This document shows positions 62,845 to 64,000 of a stretch of DNA of 64,000 nucleotides, in pieces. Origin of the DNA: Streptomyces avidinii (GTDB taxonomy: Bacteria > Actinomycetota > Actinomycetes > Streptomycetales > Streptomycetaceae); NCBI RefSeq assembly GCF_014650695.1, contig NZ_BMVL01000001.1, positions 19,527-83,526 on the forward strand. Direction: 5' to 3'. A program made the position numbers and the translations under genes. The first letter of the stretch is position 1; each line of letters starts with the position of its first letter. The notes below the pieces were generated by a model, which was not told the DNA's origin, made no database searches, and worked only from the letters and a program-made list of their open reading frames with translations.

Positions 62845-63774
62845 ATGAGCCGTGCCAGAATCCGCCTGACGACCGCGGCGGCCGCCGCCGCCCTCGCCGT
62901 CGGGATCCTGCCCGCCTCCGCGTACGCGGCGACGGCACCCGGAGCCGGGGTCGGTGCCCGGTACCACCAGCAGCAGGCCGAAACGATCCGTCAGATCCCC
63001 CTCCAGGGCGCCGTCAACCTCCGGGACATCGGCGGCTACCGCACCTGGACCGGCGGTCAGGTCCGCCAGGGCCTGGTCTACCGCTCCGACGCACTGAGCA
63101 AGCTGACCGCGGCGGACATCACCACCGTCGCCGGTCTCGGCCTCAAGAAGGTCGTCGATTTCCGCATCCCGATGGAGCTCCAGTACGACGGCGCCGACCG
63201 GCTGCCCGCCGGGCTCTCCCCCACTTCGCGGCCGGTCAGTGACCTCGGCCTCTACGGAACCCTCGTCGGCGCGATCGGCAGCGGCGATCCCGTCACCCAG
63301 GAGCAGATGCTCGGCGGCGGCCGCGCCGAGGCGTACATGCGCGACATCTACCGCACCTTCGTGACCGGCCCCGAGAACCGGGCGCAGTTCGCGGCGACGC
63401 TCCGGGAGATCGCCGACGGCCGGCAGGGCCCGGTCCTGTACCACTGCACGTCCGGCAAGGACCGGACCGGCTGGATGAGCTACGTCCTGCTGCGCGCCCT
63501 GGCCGTCCCCGAGGACACCGCGGAGCGCGACTACCTGGCGTCGAACACCTTCCGCGCCGCCTACGACGCGCAGGTACGGCTGGGCCTGCGGCAGTCGGGC
63601 CGGATGCAGAACCCGGACCTGCTGATCCCGCTCCAGGAGGTCCGCCGGGACTACCTGGATTCGGCGACGGCGCAGATGGAGGCCGACTACGGCAGCTTTT
63701 ACGGCTACCTGACGCAGGGCCTCGGCCTGGACCTGCGGACGCTGGCGAAGCTGCAGGACCGGATGGTCCGGTAG
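62845..63774 (+). CDS. secreted tyrosine-protein phosphatase
   Basis: The 309-residue precursor has a signal peptide (RIRLTTAAAAAALAVGILPASAYAA) and a Y_phosphatase3-type domain: PLQGAVNLRDIGGYRT, VRQGLVYRSDALSKL and the active-site loop HCTSGKDRTGW (CxxGxxR) near residue 208. Such enzymes dephosphorylate protein phosphotyrosine or phosphoinositides. AGGAG lies before ATG 62845. It may be read through from the ipd operon but has no obvious link to steroid breakdown. Confidence 0.92.
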   Translation: MSRARIRLTTAAAAAALAVGILPASAYAATAPGAGVGARYHQQQAETIRQIPLQGAVNLRDIGGYRTWTGGQVRQGLVYRSDALSKLTAADITTVAGLGLKKVVDFRIPMELQYDGADRLPAGLSPTSRPVSDLGLYGTLVGAIGSGDPVTQEQMLGGGRAEAYMRDIYRTFVTGPENRAQFAATLREIADGRQGPVLYHCTSGKDRTGWMSYVLLRALAVPEDTAERDYLASNTFRAAYDAQVRLGLRQSGRMQNPDLLIPLQEVRRDYLDSATAQMEADYGSFYGYLTQGLGLDLRTLAKLQDRMVR

Positions 63775-63781
63775 CGGACAG

Positions 63782-63822
63782 CACGACGCCGGGCAGCGCG
63801 TCCTGCGCTGCCCGGCGTCGTG
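63782..63822. terminator. bidirectional terminator
   Basis: Perfect 18-base-pair hairpin (CACGACGCCGGGCAGCGC and its complement) around GTCCT, directly after the phosphatase stop and facing the minus-strand gene at the window edge. Confidence 0.8.
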
Positions 63823-63852
63823 GTGCGTACGTGTACTGCGGCGGTACGGAGA

Positions 63853-64000
63853 TCAGACCGCGCGGCGGCGGCCCTGACCCCCGGAGCCGACCCGGCTGCG
63901 CGCGGAAGCCGCGGCGGCGCCACCGCCACCGCCGCCCGTCCCGCGTCGGCCGCGCTCGCCGGAGCCTCCCGCGGCGGCGCCGCCCTGGCCACCGCGACGG
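63853..64000 (-). CDS. 3' end of a protein with an Arg/Gly-rich tail
   Basis: The minus strand is open from the window edge to TGA at 63855-63853 and encodes about 48 residues of low-complexity sequence rich in Gly, Arg and Ala, ending GSGGQGRRRAV. Such tails close DEAD-box RNA helicases and other RNA-binding proteins in Streptomyces, but the conserved part is outside the window, so the identity is only a guess. Confidence 0.5.
   Translation of the reverse strand, partial: RRGGQGGAAAGGSGERGRRGTGGGGGGAAAASARSRVGSGGQGRRRAV

Overview
The window is a very GC-rich actinobacterial chromosome segment, almost certainly Streptomyces or a close relative. The evidence is GTG starts with GGAGG-type ribosome sites, a chaplin, a 46-residue SPW_0924-type protein, a DUF6343 protein, a secreted trypsin very close to Streptomyces griseus trypsin as I remember it, LAxTG-type (sortase E) cell-wall proteins, and a core gene order (coaE, rpsA, hrpB, polA, a branched-chain amino acid ABC operon, an ANTAR response regulator, pyk) that matches what I recall of the S. 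coelicolor core near SCO1996-SCO2014. Nothing here looks like a prophage, CRISPR array or complete insertion sequence.

Layout. 0-12 kb: the end of a WGR/beta-propeller protein, a cupin, a DUF2293 protein, a secreted HtrA-like protein that has lost two of three catalytic residues, a chaplin, a small HAD protein, a coupled SNF2 helicase / SWIM zinc-finger pair, a membrane-tethered XRE regulator divergent from a secreted protein, and DUF6343. 12-30 kb: housekeeping and envelope genes (TPR protein, coaE, PAC2 protein, rpsA with its own sigma-HrdB-like promoter and a leader hairpin that masks the ribosome site, methyltransferase, hrpB, DUF3068 with its tiny partner, beta-helix protein, lytic transglycosylase, DUF4184, polA, FdhF/YdeP-type oxidoreductase, thioesterase). 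30-38 kb: a lipoprotein with a probable leaderless transcript, then the five-gene branched-chain amino acid transporter (binding protein, LivH, LivM, LivG with a long acidic tail, LivF) and a convergent ANTAR response regulator. 38-40 kb: tRNA-Leu(CAA) followed by a free-standing LAGLIDADG protein with both catalytic Asp residues, an unknown protein and a MarR regulator with its own palindromic operator.

40-49 kb: pyk, a SIMPL-domain protein, a Tat-exported 5'-nucleotidase, a wall-anchored ALF-repeat protein, and a coupled PLP decarboxylase / N-hydroxylase pair resembling desA-desB of desferrioxamine synthesis but without desC and desD. A 620-base gap then holds a degenerate tandem repeat and two related palindromic elements of about 110 bases. 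49-57 kb: pepN, chorismate mutase, a membrane protein / winged-helix pair under a promoter embedded in direct repeats, the ruins of a two-component system (histidine kinase stub, frameshifted LuxR-type response regulator, intervening repeats), trypsin, a HExxH metalloprotein, a secreted HAD phosphatase and a VOC protein. 57-63 kb: six genes whose order, orientation and sizes match the mycobacterial Rv3548c-Rv3553 cluster for opening steroid rings C and D (two SDRs divergent from echA20-ipdA-ipdB-ipdC), with a nested palindrome between the divergent operons. The window ends with a secreted tyrosine phosphatase and the Arg/Gly-rich end of an unidentified protein.

Most operons here are joined by 4-base start/stop overlaps (ATGA or GTGA), and most convergent gene pairs are closed by perfect GC-rich hairpins. 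All functional calls are from reading translated sequence and family knowledge; no searches were run.
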